Part shown: positions 25,500-35,050 of the stretch, piece by piece
How positions within the stretch are numbered: the stretch's first letter is position 1
Layout of the letters: each line of letters begins with the position of its first letter
Origin: Caenicola sp034331105
GTDB lineage: Bacteria; Synergistota; Synergistia; Synergistales; Synergistaceae
DNA length: 64,000 bases
Direction: 5' to 3'
NCBI GenBank assembly: GCA_034331105.1
Contig: JAXQGB010000012.1
Span: 310,001 to 374,000, forward strand
Translations under genes and position numbers: made by a program
Notes under the pieces: generated by a model
What the model saw: only the letters and a program-made list of their open reading frames with translations
Databases searched by the model: none
What the model was told of the DNA's origin: nothing

Positions 25500-27061
25500 T
25501 GGATATGACTCTGAATTCCATGGGCAGAAAAGTTCCACTTGAGCTTCCCGGAGTCGGATCTTTCGCTCCATATCAGTCTCCATTTGCCATGCTCGGTCAG
25601 CCCGGCGCATTTGCGGGGACTCAGATGCAGCTGCGCCGTCCGGCGCCTGCAAGGAGCAAGGTGGTTGAAAATATTGAAAAGGCTGTGGAGCTCTCAGGGC
25701 TGAAAGACGGTATGACGATCTCGTTCCACCACCATCTGAGAAACGGTGATGCTGTGATACCCATGGTCCTTGATATCCTGCGAAAAATGGGTTTTAAAGG
25801 TCTTACCCTTGCTCCAAGCTCGATACCGGATGCCCACGACTGCATTGCTGACTATATCCGCAGCGGCCTGATAAACCGCCTTTATACTTCTGGAGTCCGC
25901 GGCGAACTCGGGAAGCTTCTATCCGGCGGCGAGCTGGAAATACCCGTTGTGATCCGCAGCCATGGTGGACGGGCCAGGGCTATAGAGGAAGGATCGATAT
26001 CTATAGATGTCGCATTCCTTGCAGCTCCTGCCTGCGATCCACTTGGCAATATCACAGGCAGTACAGGGCCTTCCGCATGCGGTTCCCTTGGTTATGCAAT
26101 AACGGATGCCAGATATGCGCGGCATGTCGTCGCTATAACGGACAACCTTGTGGAATATCCGCTTAATCCCAGGATATCGATACCGCAGTACCTGGTAGAC
26201 AGCATAGTATGTGTCGACAGTCTGGGAGATCCGAAAAAGATCGCGACAGGAGCTGCAAGGATAACAAGGAACCCTGTTGACCTGAAGATCGCCAAAGATT
26301 CTTTCCGGCTGATGAAAGCTTCAGGAATATTAGAGCCCGGTTTCTCTTTTCAGATGGGAGTGGGCGGAGCAAGCCTGGCTGTGGCAAAATATCTCGTGGA
26401 ATATATGAAGGAAAAAGGTCTCCGCGGCAGCTTCGGACTTGGCGGAGTGGGCGGGTATATGGCGGGCATGCTTGAGGAGGGGCTCTTTGACGCAGTCTTT
26501 GATGTCCAGAGTTTTGATTCTGCTGTTACGAATTCGATGCAGGAAAATCCGAAACACATCGAAATAGATGCCTCCTGGTATGCTAGTCCCTTTAATGCAG
26601 GGTGTATAGTAAACAACCTGGACTGCGTCATCCTGGCAGCTCTTGAGGTCGATACGGATTTTAATGTAAACGTACTCACAGGACATGATGGAGTACTCAG
26701 AGGCGCATCCGGCGGACATCAGGATACTGCCGCGGGGGCAAAACTCTCTATAGTGGTCGCTCCTTCTTTCAGGGGGGGCGTTCCTTCAATAAAGAACAAA
26801 GTCACAACAGTAACGACACCCGGTGAGACAGTAGACGCCATCGTAACTGAGAGGGGGATCTGCATTAACCCCCGCAGGGAAGATCTTCTTGGCTCTGCTT
26901 TAAAATCAGGGCTCCCGGTCGTTGATATCACGGAATTGAAGAAGGAAGTCGAAAAACTCACAGGCGTCCCGCGTCCTGCTGAATTTGATCACGATAAAAT
27001 TGCCGCAGTAGTTGAATATCGCGACGGGACCCTTATAGATACTGTATATTGCAGGAAATAG
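25499..27061 (+). CDS. citF: Citrate lyase alpha subunit, citrate:acetyl-ACP transferase
   Basis: 520 residues. Conserved blocks: TISFHHHLRNGD, SSIPDAHDCI, VIRSHGGRARAIE, GSTGPSACGSLGYA, GGASLAVAKYL, VQSFDSAV and LTGHDGVLRGASGGHQDTAAGAKL. Start overlaps the citE stop by one base. The operon ends here at a terminator. The usual companions for activation and prosthetic-group synthesis (citC, citX, citG) are not next to it and must be elsewhere if the enzyme is active. Confidence 0.97.
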   Translation: MDMTLNSMGRKVPLELPGVGSFAPYQSPFAMLGQPGAFAGTQMQLRRPAPARSKVVENIEKAVELSGLKDGMTISFHHHLRNGDAVIPMVLDILRKMGFKGLTLAPSSIPDAHDCIADYIRSGLINRLYTSGVRGELGKLLSGGELEIPVVIRSHGGRARAIEEGSISIDVAFLAAPACDPLGNITGSTGPSACGSLGYAITDARYARHVVAITDNLVEYPLNPRISIPQYLVDSIVCVDSLGDPKKIATGAARITRNPVDLKIAKDSFRLMKASGILEPGFSFQMGVGGASLAVAKYLVEYMKEKGLRGSFGLGGVGGYMAGMLEEGLFDAVFDVQSFDSAVTNSMQENPKHIEIDASWYASPFNAGCIVNNLDCVILAALEVDTDFNVNVLTGHDGVLRGASGGHQDTAAGAKLSIVVAPSFRGGVPSIKNKVTTVTTPGETVDAIVTERGICINPRREDLLGSALKSGLPVVDITELKKEVEKLTGVPRPAEFDHDKIAAVVEYRDGTLIDTVYCRK

Positions 27062-27096
27062 GATCATCAGATAAAGAAGCTTATATCCCATTCAGC

Positions 27097-27130
27097 GGGC
27101 CGGGGAAATGAGATCCTCCGGTCCGTTTTT
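27097..27130 (+). terminator. Terminator after citF
   Basis: GGGCCGG pairs with CCGGTCC, extended by GGA/TCC, followed by GTTTTT. It ends one base into the convergent modC stop codon. Confidence 0.85.
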
Positions 27131-28191
27131 CATGCGGTCAAAGGGAGGATATCTTTCTCGCCAATACTCACAGTTATGACCTGACCCTCTGAGATGGTGC
27201 TGGTGTCCGAATTTGGAAGGTCCATCCTGATATATGAAAGATCCTCCTTCTTATCGCAGTTTACGGGAAGCAGGATCACGGAAGTAAAAAACACATCCCG
27301 GCTGATTTTCGTTATACGGCACTGCAGTGTATTGTTTCCGTTTCCGGGGCCGGGCACAACGTGATGAGACCTGACACCCACATAACGGATATCCTCATTT
27401 ACCTCTTTGCAAGTCAGTTCGGCCTTCCAGTCAAGGGCATTTACTCTTTTTTCGCCTATCCTAACGATCCTGGAATAGTTCCTGCACCCCGATAACATGG
27501 CTGCGGAGAAAGAAGAGGGGGCGCTGAAAAGCTCTTCGGCTGTGCATATCTTTTCAGAACGTCCTTCGTTGATCACGCATATTTTTCTGCACATCCTGAA
27601 GACTTCATCCCTGTTGTGTGATACGTAAAGTGTTGTGCCGCCGAAGGAGGCAAGCGCATCTGAGAGTTCCTGCTCCACCTGCCACCTGAGGTAGCTGTCA
27701 AGGGCTGAGAGCGGTTCATCAAGCATGATCAGCTGAGGCTCACTCGCAAGGATCCTTGCAAGCGCAGCCCGCTGCTGCTGCCCTCCTGAAAGCTGGCAGG
27801 GATAGTGTTCCTCAAGTCCTTTCAGATAGAGGCTGTCAGTAAGCTCCTCGAATTTCCTGCCTGTTTCTGAGGATCTTGAAGAATGTCTCAGCACAGAACA
27901 GATATTCTCCCTCAGGGTCATGTTGGGGAAGAGGGCGTAGTTTTGGAACATCATGCCAACGTGCCTCTCCTGAGGCTTGAGGTCGATCCCCCTTTTGGAA
28001 TCAAAAAGGACCTTCCCGTTTACTTTTATAAGACCTTCATCAGGCCTTATTATTCCAGCTATGCACTTCAGGGTCATGCTCTTGCCGCAGCCTGAAGCTC
28101 CAAGCAGTCCAAGAGTACCGTTATCAGACTCAAATTCTACATCGAGCTTAAAATTGCCCAGTCTTTTTTTGATCTTTGCGTAAGCAGCCAT
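27130..28191 (-). CDS. modC: Molybdate ABC transporter ATP-binding protein
   Basis: 353 residues. Walker A GASGCGKSMT, Q-loop MMFQNYALFP, signature LSGGQQQRAALA, Walker B LIMLDEPLSALD and switch VSHNRDE. The C-terminal domain (about residues 285-353) fits a TOBE-like oxyanion sensor. Assignment to molybdate follows from modB and modA directly upstream. Separated by two bases from modB. Confidence 0.9.
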   Translation of the reverse strand: MAAYAKIKKRLGNFKLDVEFESDNGTLGLLGASGCGKSMTLKCIAGIIRPDEGLIKVNGKVLFDSKRGIDLKPQERHVGMMFQNYALFPNMTLRENICSVLRHSSRSSETGRKFEELTDSLYLKGLEEHYPCQLSGGQQQRAALARILASEPQLIMLDEPLSALDSYLRWQVEQELSDALASFGGTTLYVSHNRDEVFRMCRKICVINEGRSEKICTAEELFSAPSSFSAAMLSGCRNYSRIVRIGEKRVNALDWKAELTCKEVNEDIRYVGVRSHHVVPGPGNGNNTLQCRITKISRDVFFTSVILLPVNCDKKEDLSYIRMDLPNSDTSTISEGQVITVSIGEKDILPLTA

Positions 28192-28193
28192 CT

Positions 28194-28901
28194 TTATATC
28201 TCCCTGTTGTCAGATAGAGGGAGCCCGACAGATGATCCTTTGGGTTCTTTGTATCTTGTTTCAAGCATATTTACAGAAACCAGCACAACAAATGAAATTG
28301 CAAGATTTATGAAGACCCATTGATAAGCAAGAGTGTCGTTGCCCTCACGCCAAAGCTGGTAGACCGTTGTTGCTATGGTCGCTGTCTTTCCGGGAATATA
28401 GCCTGTCACCATGGCAGTTGCACCGAACTCTCCCAGTGCCCGTGCAAAGGCAAGAACAGTCCCCGCAAGTATGCCCTGTTTGCAGTTGGGCATGAGTACC
28501 CGCCAGAAGAGGAATGTGTTTGAGAGCCCCAGTGTCTGCCCTGAGTAGATCAGTGTCTGATCAAAGGCTTCAAATGCACCCCTGGCAGTCCTGTACATGA
28601 GTGGAAAGGAGACTATGGCTGTCGCAAATATTGCGGAATACCACGTCATCGTCATCTTGAACCCAAAGAGGTCAAGGACTCTTGATCCAACCGGACCCAT
28701 CGGGCCGATCGTCTTTAAAAGAAAAAAACCCACAACGGTGGGCGGAAGGACCATCGGAAGAGTCAGCAGACAATCAAGGACGCCCTTGATCATGCGCGGG
28801 GTTTTTGCAATATAGTAGGCTGCAAAAATTCCGAGGAAAAAGGTGAAGAAAGTTGATAGCGCAGCCACCCTGAGAGAATTATAAAGGGGGAAGAGATCCA
28901 T
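28194..28901 (-). CDS. modB: Molybdate ABC transporter permease
   Basis: 235 residues with about five membrane helices. The permease loop reads FARALGEFGATAMVTGYIPG, typical of ModB, and LPMVLPPTVVGFFLL is the conserved TM2-3 region. Starts one base overlapping the modA stop (TAATG). Confidence 0.95.
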   Translation of the reverse strand: MDLFPLYNSLRVAALSTFFTFFLGIFAAYYIAKTPRMIKGVLDCLLTLPMVLPPTVVGFFLLKTIGPMGPVGSRVLDLFGFKMTMTWYSAIFATAIVSFPLMYRTARGAFEAFDQTLIYSGQTLGLSNTFLFWRVLMPNCKQGILAGTVLAFARALGEFGATAMVTGYIPGKTATIATTVYQLWREGNDTLAYQWVFINLAISFVVLVSVNMLETRYKEPKGSSVGLPLSDNREI

Positions 28902-29731
28902 TACTTATCCTGCCGGGGTATGCTGAACCCGACCTTTTCAAATATCGCGGTGCTCTCGGGGCCCTTAAGAAATTTTGCAAATTCACTCGCAGCTTTTCTA
29001 TTCCTTGTCCCTTTGAGGAGAGCGGCTGGATAGGTTATGGGAAGATGGCTTCCCTTAGGCGCCTCGGCTACGACCTTAATTGCTTCAGAAGTCGCCGCAT
29101 CGGTGCTGTAAACGATCCCGCAGTCCACAGCGCCTGTGCTTATCTGTGAAAGGACTTCTTTTACGTTGCTTGCGTAGCTGATCTTGTTCATTGCTGTCAA
29201 TTTATCCCAGACATTAAGAGACTTAAGCAGCTCTGCGGCGTATTGTCCTGCCGGGACATCAGAATTGCCTATCGATACCAGAGAGACCTTTTTTGTGACC
29301 AGATCCTGAAAACCACTTATGCCTTTTGATCTGCTATTTTTGGGGGTGATCAGGACCACCTTGTTGGACACTAAGTTAAAACGCGTTCCGGTCATTATAA
29401 AATCAAGCTTTTTTGTATTGACCGACGGGGCTGCGCTGATATCTATCTGGTCCATCTGTTTCTGTCCTGCAGATATAAAGATGTCGCAGTCCGCACCCTG
29501 TTCGATCTGTGTTTTCAGTGTACCGCTGGAGTCAAAGTTGAAAAGGATCTTTACATCCGGTGCCGATCTTTTGTACACATCAGCGATCATATCCATAGAC
29601 TCTCTCATGGATGCCGCTGCGAAAACCGTAAGCTCTGTCTCGGCGTTTACAGGCCGAGGCGCCGGGAAGAGGGAAAGGATCAATAAGAGCGGTAAGAGGA
29701 TAGAAAACTTAAAAGCTTTTGAAACGATCAT
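28901..29731 (-). CDS. modA: Molybdate-binding periplasmic protein
   Basis: 276 residues from the ATG at 29731 (AGGGGG upstream); the ATG at 29752 is too close to the promoter. The signal peptide ends near RPVNA-ETEL. Mature start LTVFAAASMRESM, then FNFDSSGTLKTQIEQGADCDIFISA, GNSDVPAGQYAAELL and VDCGIVYSTDA are characteristic of ModA. It captures molybdate, and possibly tungstate, for ModBC. Confidence 0.94.
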   Translation of the reverse strand: MIVSKAFKFSILLPLLLILSLFPAPRPVNAETELTVFAAASMRESMDMIADVYKRSAPDVKILFNFDSSGTLKTQIEQGADCDIFISAGQKQMDQIDISAAPSVNTKKLDFIMTGTRFNLVSNKVVLITPKNSRSKGISGFQDLVTKKVSLVSIGNSDVPAGQYAAELLKSLNVWDKLTAMNKISYASNVKEVLSQISTGAVDCGIVYSTDAATSEAIKVVAEAPKGSHLPITYPAALLKGTRNRKAASEFAKFLKGPESTAIFEKVGFSIPRQDK

Positions 29732-29745
29732 ATTAATGGCCCCCT

Positions 29746-29808
29746 GTTGCAACTAAGTATCAACAAGGAGATTATAGAAGTGATTTTTTGTTTTTGCAAC
29801 ACTGTTGC
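29746..29808 (-). promoter_or_regulatory. modABC promoter with two GTTGC/GCAAC palindromes
   Basis: Minus strand: -35 TTGCAA (29794-29799), 17-base spacer, -10 TATAAT (29771-29776). GCAACAGTGTTGC (29796-29808) overlaps the -35, and GTTGCAAC (29746-29753) lies about 10-20 bases past the expected start site. Two copies of the same half site around a strong promoter suggest a repressor operator. It does not resemble the classical ModE site I know, so the regulator is unnamed. Confidence 0.65.
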
Positions 29809-29872
29809 GATTATTGGGCAATAAAGTTTTTATCGGCTCCTATCCGGCACATAAAAATTGCTTTCAGGCATA

Positions 29873-29905
29873 AAGAAAAGGGTGCCGTACATCAGGCACC
29901 CCCTT
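29873..29905 (-). terminator. Terminator at the end of the ilv-leu operon
   Basis: GGGTGCC pairs with GGCACCC over an eight-base loop and is followed on the minus strand by TTTTCTTT. Confidence 0.88.
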
Positions 29906-29961
29906 GAATTTCAAATATTGTCTTTTATAGGGACAACAGACCGGTTTATTTTCCGTGCTGC

Positions 29962-31632
29962 TTATTGCGGCTTATCCCTCAGCACCGCTCCCTCCACACC
30001 GGAACTTGCAAAGGCCCTGTATCTTGTGAGGAAAGGACTGTCTGTCGGCTGTACCCGGGGAACGAATTTTTCCCTTCTCTTTGCAAGCACTTCTTCGCTT
30101 ACCTTAAGATCGAGTCTTTTTGAGGGAATGTTGATCGATATGATATCTCCTTCTTCAACGAGCCCAATAGGACCGCCTACAGCTGCTTCAGGCGAGACAT
30201 GCCCGATCGAAGCGCCTCTCGTGGCTCCGGAAAAACGGCCGTCTGTTATGAGCGCGACTGTGCCTCCCTTGCCCTGACCCATTATGGCAGAGGTCGGTGT
30301 GAGCATCTCACGCATCCCGGGGCCTCCCTTTGGTCCTTCAAAACGGATGACTACGACATCTCCGTCCTTTATCTCATTGTTCAGGATGGCTTTGCTTGCT
30401 TCCTCTTCACAGTCAAAGACCCTTGCAGGTCCTTCATGTACGAGCATTTCCGGAAGCACGGCAGATTGTTTTACGATAGCTCCGAGCGGAGCCAGAGTTC
30501 CCTTCATAAAGGCCAGTCCGCCCTCTTTGTGATAGGGGTCTTCGACCGGGCGGATAACGTTGTCGTTTACGACCTTTGCCTTTTTGAGGTTTTCTTTTAC
30601 GGTGTTTGCTGTGACAGTTATCAGTTCTCCGTGTATCAGGCCTTTTTCAAGGAGTCTTGCCATAAGTCCCTCGACCCCCCCCGCCTGCCAGAGGTCCTCG
30701 ATATGGTGATGACCCGCTGGGCTCATGGAACAGAGATGGGGGACCCTTGCTCCGATCTCGTTGAAGAGTTCAAGAGGGAGTTTAAGTCCTGCCGCCCATG
30801 CGATAGCAGGAAGGTGGAGCGAGGTGTTCGTAGATCCTCCAAGGGCGAGATCGACGGCAAGAGCGTTTTCAAAAGCTTCCATCGTAAGGATATCCCTTGG
30901 CCTTATGTTCTTTTCAACGAGTGTCATTATTGCCCGTCCCGCATCTTTGGCTAGCCTGACACGACCGGCATGGACGGCCGGGATCGTACCGTTTCCGGTA
31001 AGCCCGAGTCCGAGTGCCTCCATCATGCAGTTCATGGTGTTTGCCGTGAACATTCCCGAGCATGATCCGCATCCGGGGCAGGCATTGTCTTCGACATCCC
31101 TTAATTCTTCATCTGAAATTTTGCCTGCAGCTTTCATCCCGACTCCTTCAAAAACACTGTTTAGGTCAAGGACCCTTCCCTTCATGGTGCCAGCCATCAT
31201 AGGGCCGCCGGAGATCACGACGGAAGGGAGGTTGAGTTTGCCTGCAGCCATTGCCATTCCGGGGACTATCTTGTCGCAGTTGGTGACGAGGACAAGACCG
31301 TCAAAGGCATGTCCACGGGCCATGACTTCAATGGAGTCCATGATCAGCTCGCGGCTTGGGAGAGAAAACTTCATGCCCTCGTGGTTCATTGCTATCCCGT
31401 CGCAGACTCCAATAACAGGGAATTCTATAGGGAGTCCGCCTGCAGCGTATATTCCCGCCTTTACAGCCTCTGTTATGGTCTTCAGATGAACGTGTCCCGG
31501 TATTATGGCGTTGTAAGAGTTCGCAACGCCTATCCAGGGGCGCTCTATCTCCCAGTCCGTATATCCTGCCGCCTTGAGCAGGGAGCGGTGAGGGCTTCTC
31601 TGGTAACCCTTTTTTGCCTTGTCGCTGTTCAT
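29962..31632 (-). CDS. ilvD: Dihydroxy-acid dehydratase
   Basis: 556 residues. Converts dihydroxy acids to the 2-keto acids of valine and isoleucine. Fe-S ligands lie in TNCDKIVPG and CPGCGSCSGMFTANTMNC; GRFSGATRG and GHVSPEAAVGGPI are family signatures. Last gene of the operon, 16 bases after ilvB. Confidence 0.97.
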   Translation of the reverse strand: MNSDKAKKGYQRSPHRSLLKAAGYTDWEIERPWIGVANSYNAIIPGHVHLKTITEAVKAGIYAAGGLPIEFPVIGVCDGIAMNHEGMKFSLPSRELIMDSIEVMARGHAFDGLVLVTNCDKIVPGMAMAAGKLNLPSVVISGGPMMAGTMKGRVLDLNSVFEGVGMKAAGKISDEELRDVEDNACPGCGSCSGMFTANTMNCMMEALGLGLTGNGTIPAVHAGRVRLAKDAGRAIMTLVEKNIRPRDILTMEAFENALAVDLALGGSTNTSLHLPAIAWAAGLKLPLELFNEIGARVPHLCSMSPAGHHHIEDLWQAGGVEGLMARLLEKGLIHGELITVTANTVKENLKKAKVVNDNVIRPVEDPYHKEGGLAFMKGTLAPLGAIVKQSAVLPEMLVHEGPARVFDCEEEASKAILNNEIKDGDVVVIRFEGPKGGPGMREMLTPTSAIMGQGKGGTVALITDGRFSGATRGASIGHVSPEAAVGGPIGLVEEGDIISINIPSKRLDLKVSEEVLAKRREKFVPRVQPTDSPFLTRYRAFASSGVEGAVLRDKPQ

Positions 31633-31648
31633 TCTTAGATCCTTCCCC

Positions 31649-33331
31649 TCAGTTCAGTATCATTTTGTCTATCGATCCGCCCGGAGGGACCATCGGAAGT
31701 ACTAGTGCCCCCTGCGGGATCCTGAAATCTACGAGGGCGGGGCCCGGAACATTCAAAGCCGCCTCGATCGTCTTCCTTACCTCTTCGGGCTTGGTCGCTG
31801 AGAAACCGCTTACGCCCATACCCTCTGCAATTTTCACGAAGTCAGGATTACGGTTGTAGATAGTATTTGAGTAACGGTGTTCATAAAAGAGCTGCTGCCA
31901 CTGACGGACCATGCCAAGGCATGAATTGTTGAGGATGAAGACCTTGACAGGTATATTGTACCGCGCACAGGTGTCGAGCTCCTGGATATTCATCATAAAA
32001 CTCCCGTCGCCCGCGATGCAGCAGACATGCTGGTCGGGACATGCAAGCGCAGCTCCTATCGCCGCCGGAAAGCCGAATCCCATGGTCCCGAGACCTCCCG
32101 ACGTGACGAAGCGACGCGGTTCCTCGACTCTGTAGTGGAGAGCTGCCCACATCTGGTGCTGGCCTACTTCGGTCGTAAGCACCGATTTGCCTCCGGTGAT
32201 CTCTCTAAGTGTTTCGATGACCTGCCAGGGAGCTATTTCCCCAGCGTATTCGTTCCTTGGCAGGGGCTCCTTCTGCCGTATCATCTCAAGCTCTTCAAGC
32301 CAGTGTGAACGGTCGAAATATTTTTTCTTCATTGAGCCTGTGATCGCGTCAATGATCTTTCCTGCATCTCCGACAAGCCAGACTTCCGAACCTATAGCCT
32401 TGTCTATCTCTGCGGGGTCGAGGTCGATATGGATAATTTTTGCTTCAGAAGCAAAGCTTGATCTCTTTCCCGTAGTCCTGTCGCTGAAACGGGATCCGAT
32501 CGCCAGGATGACATCAGCTGTCATGAGCGCCCTGTTTGCAACAGGATGGCCGTGCATCCCCGCCATCCCGAGCGAGAGCCCCAGCGGATGTGACTCGGGG
32601 AAAGCTCCCTTTCCAAGAAGGGATGTGACTACCGGTATCTCCAGTTTCTCAGCGAGTTCAGTAAGTTTTCCCGCTGCTCCTGACCTTATAACGCCGCCAC
32701 CTGCAAAGATGACAGGTCTTTCCGCATGTTCAAGGAGAGAGACAGCATCGTCAAGCTGAGAAAGGTCTGCCCCTCTCCCGGGGTCATACCCCAGGAAGCT
32801 TATCTTATCCGGGTACTCGAATTCTCCGAAACCTTTCTGTACGTCTGCTGGGACATCGATCAGGACAGGCCCCGGCCTTCCCGTGGAGGCGATGTAAAAA
32901 GCCTTTTTTATTGCAGCGGGTATCTGTTCAGGGGTCCTCACCTGCATGCTGTGCTTTACAATTGGGATAGTTGCTCCCATGATATCTGCTTCCTGAAAGG
33001 CGTCTGTCCCTATCACCGTGGTCGCGACCTGTCCGGTGATAGCTACCAGAGGAACGGAGTCCAGGTTTGCAGTGGCGATCCCGGTCACCAGATTTGTTGC
33101 TCCGGGACCGGATGTCGCTATGCACACCCCGGGCTTTCCGCTCACTCTCGCGTATCCGTCAGCGGCATGCGAAGCTGCCTGTTCATGGCGCATCAGCACG
33201 TGGTTGATCTTTGAGTCATATATTGCGTCATAAAGATGGATCACAGTTCCGCCGGGCAGTCCGAATATAGTGTCCACACCTTCTGCTTCAAGGGACTTGA
33301 CCACCATTTGGGCTCCGTTCATTTTAGCCAT
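31649..33331 (-). CDS. ilvB: Acetolactate synthase catalytic subunit
   Basis: 560 residues. FGLPGGTVIHLYD, the catalytic Glu in RHEQAASHAADGYAR, FAD-region GMAGMHGHPVANRAL, and the TPP motif GDGSFMMNIQEL through FILNN. Condenses pyruvate with pyruvate or 2-ketobutyrate. Start ATG follows AGGAGGTAAATCC. Its regulatory partner ilvH is six genes upstream at the operon head, an unusual separation. Confidence 0.97.
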   Translation of the reverse strand: MAKMNGAQMVVKSLEAEGVDTIFGLPGGTVIHLYDAIYDSKINHVLMRHEQAASHAADGYARVSGKPGVCIATSGPGATNLVTGIATANLDSVPLVAITGQVATTVIGTDAFQEADIMGATIPIVKHSMQVRTPEQIPAAIKKAFYIASTGRPGPVLIDVPADVQKGFGEFEYPDKISFLGYDPGRGADLSQLDDAVSLLEHAERPVIFAGGGVIRSGAAGKLTELAEKLEIPVVTSLLGKGAFPESHPLGLSLGMAGMHGHPVANRALMTADVILAIGSRFSDRTTGKRSSFASEAKIIHIDLDPAEIDKAIGSEVWLVGDAGKIIDAITGSMKKKYFDRSHWLEELEMIRQKEPLPRNEYAGEIAPWQVIETLREITGGKSVLTTEVGQHQMWAALHYRVEEPRRFVTSGGLGTMGFGFPAAIGAALACPDQHVCCIAGDGSFMMNIQELDTCARYNIPVKVFILNNSCLGMVRQWQQLFYEHRYSNTIYNRNPDFVKIAEGMGVSGFSATKPEEVRKTIEAALNVPGPALVDFRIPQGALVLPMVPPGGSIDKMILN

Positions 33332-33399
33332 TGGATTTACCTCCTATTGTAAAAGCGACGCCACCTGCTCCTCAGATAAGAGGCAGGCGTGTCTCTTTA

Positions 33400-34527
33400 C
33401 TAAATATACTTTCTTATACTCTCTCCGACCCGGTCAAAGGCTGCTGTTCCGCCGAATTCAAATGGGAGTTCGTTTTCAGCTGCGTTTTCAAGGAAATCCG
33501 AGACGGCGCAGTTTATAGCTTTAGAAGCTTCCTGCTCCCCAAGATGTTCCAGCATCAGGGCTCCTGAAAGTATCGCCGCAACAGGATTTGACCTGCCTGT
33601 GCCTGCGATGTCAGGAGCAGAGCCGTGTACCGGCTCAAACATCGAGAGGCCGTCCCCGATGTTTCCTCCCGCGGCGGTACCGAGTCCTCCTGCAAGTCCG
33701 GCTTGCAGGTCGCTGATTATATCACCGAATAGGTTGGGACAGAGCAGCACTCCGTAAGCCGCCGGGTTTCTCACCAGATGGTAGCAGAGGGCGTCTACGT
33801 TCACCATTGCGTATTTGAGTCCGGGGTATTCCTCTGCCATTACCCTTTTTGCTGTTTCTTCGAAGAATCCGTAAAGGGCAGAAACTGCGTTGGATTTAGA
33901 TACGACAGTCACAGTATCTTCCCCGCGCTTTTTTGCAAGCTCGCATGCGTATCTCGTGATCCTTTCCACGCCCGGTCTGCTGTTGATGGCAGCCTGGGCC
34001 GCGAAAGGAAATCCGGGATCTGTTTTAAGGCTTACCATGCCTTTGAGTTCATATTTGCCCCTGCTGACATCTACCGGGAGTTCAAGCACACCTGTTTCTG
34101 TAGTTCCACCTATGCACATGTAAAGGTCTTCAGTGTTTTCACGGACTACAACAGAATCCATTTTTGCCCCCTTGAGGTCGACGGGGGTGTGGACTTTCGG
34201 CAGCGAAAAGGCGGGGCGCAGGTTGACATACTGATCAAAGCGGAAGCGGAAAGCAAGCAGGATACCCTGTTCCAGGATGCCGGGCTTTACCCTTGGGTCG
34301 CCGATAGCGCCGAGAAGCATGGCATCGCATTTCGACATCTCTTCCATTGCATCTTCAGGCATGACCTCTCCTGTAACGAGGTAGTGACCTGCTCCGTAAG
34401 GATATTTTTGCCACTCGAAAGAAAAGCCGAATTTTTCGCCTGATCTTTCAAGAATTTTTATAGTTTCCCCGATCACTTCAGGGCCTATCCCGTCGCCGGG
34501 TATGACCGCTATCTTATATTTTTTCAT
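33400..34527 (-). CDS. leuB: 3-isopropylmalate dehydrogenase
   Basis: 375 residues. AVIPGDGIGPEV, VVRENTEDLYM, TVVSKSNAVSALYGF, DALCYHLVRNP, CPNLFGDIISDLQAGLAGG and FEPVHGSAPDIAGTGRSNP fit the beta-decarboxylating dehydrogenase family. ENTEDLYM departs from the classic leuB ENTGDIYF-like reading and is nearer to homoisocitrate/isocitrate-like members, but the leu operon setting supports LeuB. Confidence 0.92.
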   Translation of the reverse strand: MKKYKIAVIPGDGIGPEVIGETIKILERSGEKFGFSFEWQKYPYGAGHYLVTGEVMPEDAMEEMSKCDAMLLGAIGDPRVKPGILEQGILLAFRFRFDQYVNLRPAFSLPKVHTPVDLKGAKMDSVVVRENTEDLYMCIGGTTETGVLELPVDVSRGKYELKGMVSLKTDPGFPFAAQAAINSRPGVERITRYACELAKKRGEDTVTVVSKSNAVSALYGFFEETAKRVMAEEYPGLKYAMVNVDALCYHLVRNPAAYGVLLCPNLFGDIISDLQAGLAGGLGTAAGGNIGDGLSMFEPVHGSAPDIAGTGRSNPVAAILSGALMLEHLGEQEASKAINCAVSDFLENAAENELPFEFGGTAAFDRVGESIRKYI

Positions 34528-34541
34528 TTTTATTACCGTCC

Positions 34542-35039
34542 TTATTCAGAAAGTCTTGCCCTGACGTAGGGGACCAGTCCCCCAAGACCAATGAGGCTTT
34601 GCAGGAATTCAGGGAAAGGCTTGGCATGGTATGTCTCGCCCTTTGTGAGGTTTGTAATGGTACCTTCCATAAGGTCTATCTCAATGAGATCTCCCTTTGT
34701 AATTCGGTCTGTCTCAGTGCATTCAAGGATCGGGAGGCCGATATTTATTGCGTTCCGGTAGAATATCCGTGCGAATGATTTTGCTATAACACAGGATGCA
34801 CCTGACCCTTTTATTGCGATAGGGGCGTGTTCCCTGCTTGAGCCGCAGCCAAAATTGTTGCCTGCGGTTATAACGTCGCCCTTCGATACTCCTTTTGCAT
34901 AAGTCTCATCGATATCTTCCATGCAGTGGGCAGCCAGAGATCTTTCGTCGCTTGTAACAAGGTATCTTGCGGGGATTATTACGTCAGTGTCAACGTTGTC
35001 GCCATAAACCCAGGATTTTCCTTTTAATGTAGTCTCCAT
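34542..35039 (-). CDS. leuD: 3-isopropylmalate dehydratase small subunit
   Basis: 165 residues, the short LeuD form. WVYGDNVDTDVIIPARYL, NFGCGSSREHAPIAIK and SFARIFYRNAINIGLP are the swivelling-domain signatures. The ATG at 35039 follows AGGAGGCAAAG; upstream in-frame codons overlap leuC and are not used. Works with LeuC to isomerise isopropylmalate. Confidence 0.97.
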   Translation of the reverse strand: METTLKGKSWVYGDNVDTDVIIPARYLVTSDERSLAAHCMEDIDETYAKGVSKGDVITAGNNFGCGSSREHAPIAIKGSGASCVIAKSFARIFYRNAINIGLPILECTETDRITKGDLIEIDLMEGTITNLTKGETYHAKPFPEFLQSLIGLGGLVPYVRARLSE

Positions 35040-35050
35040 CTCTTTGCCTC

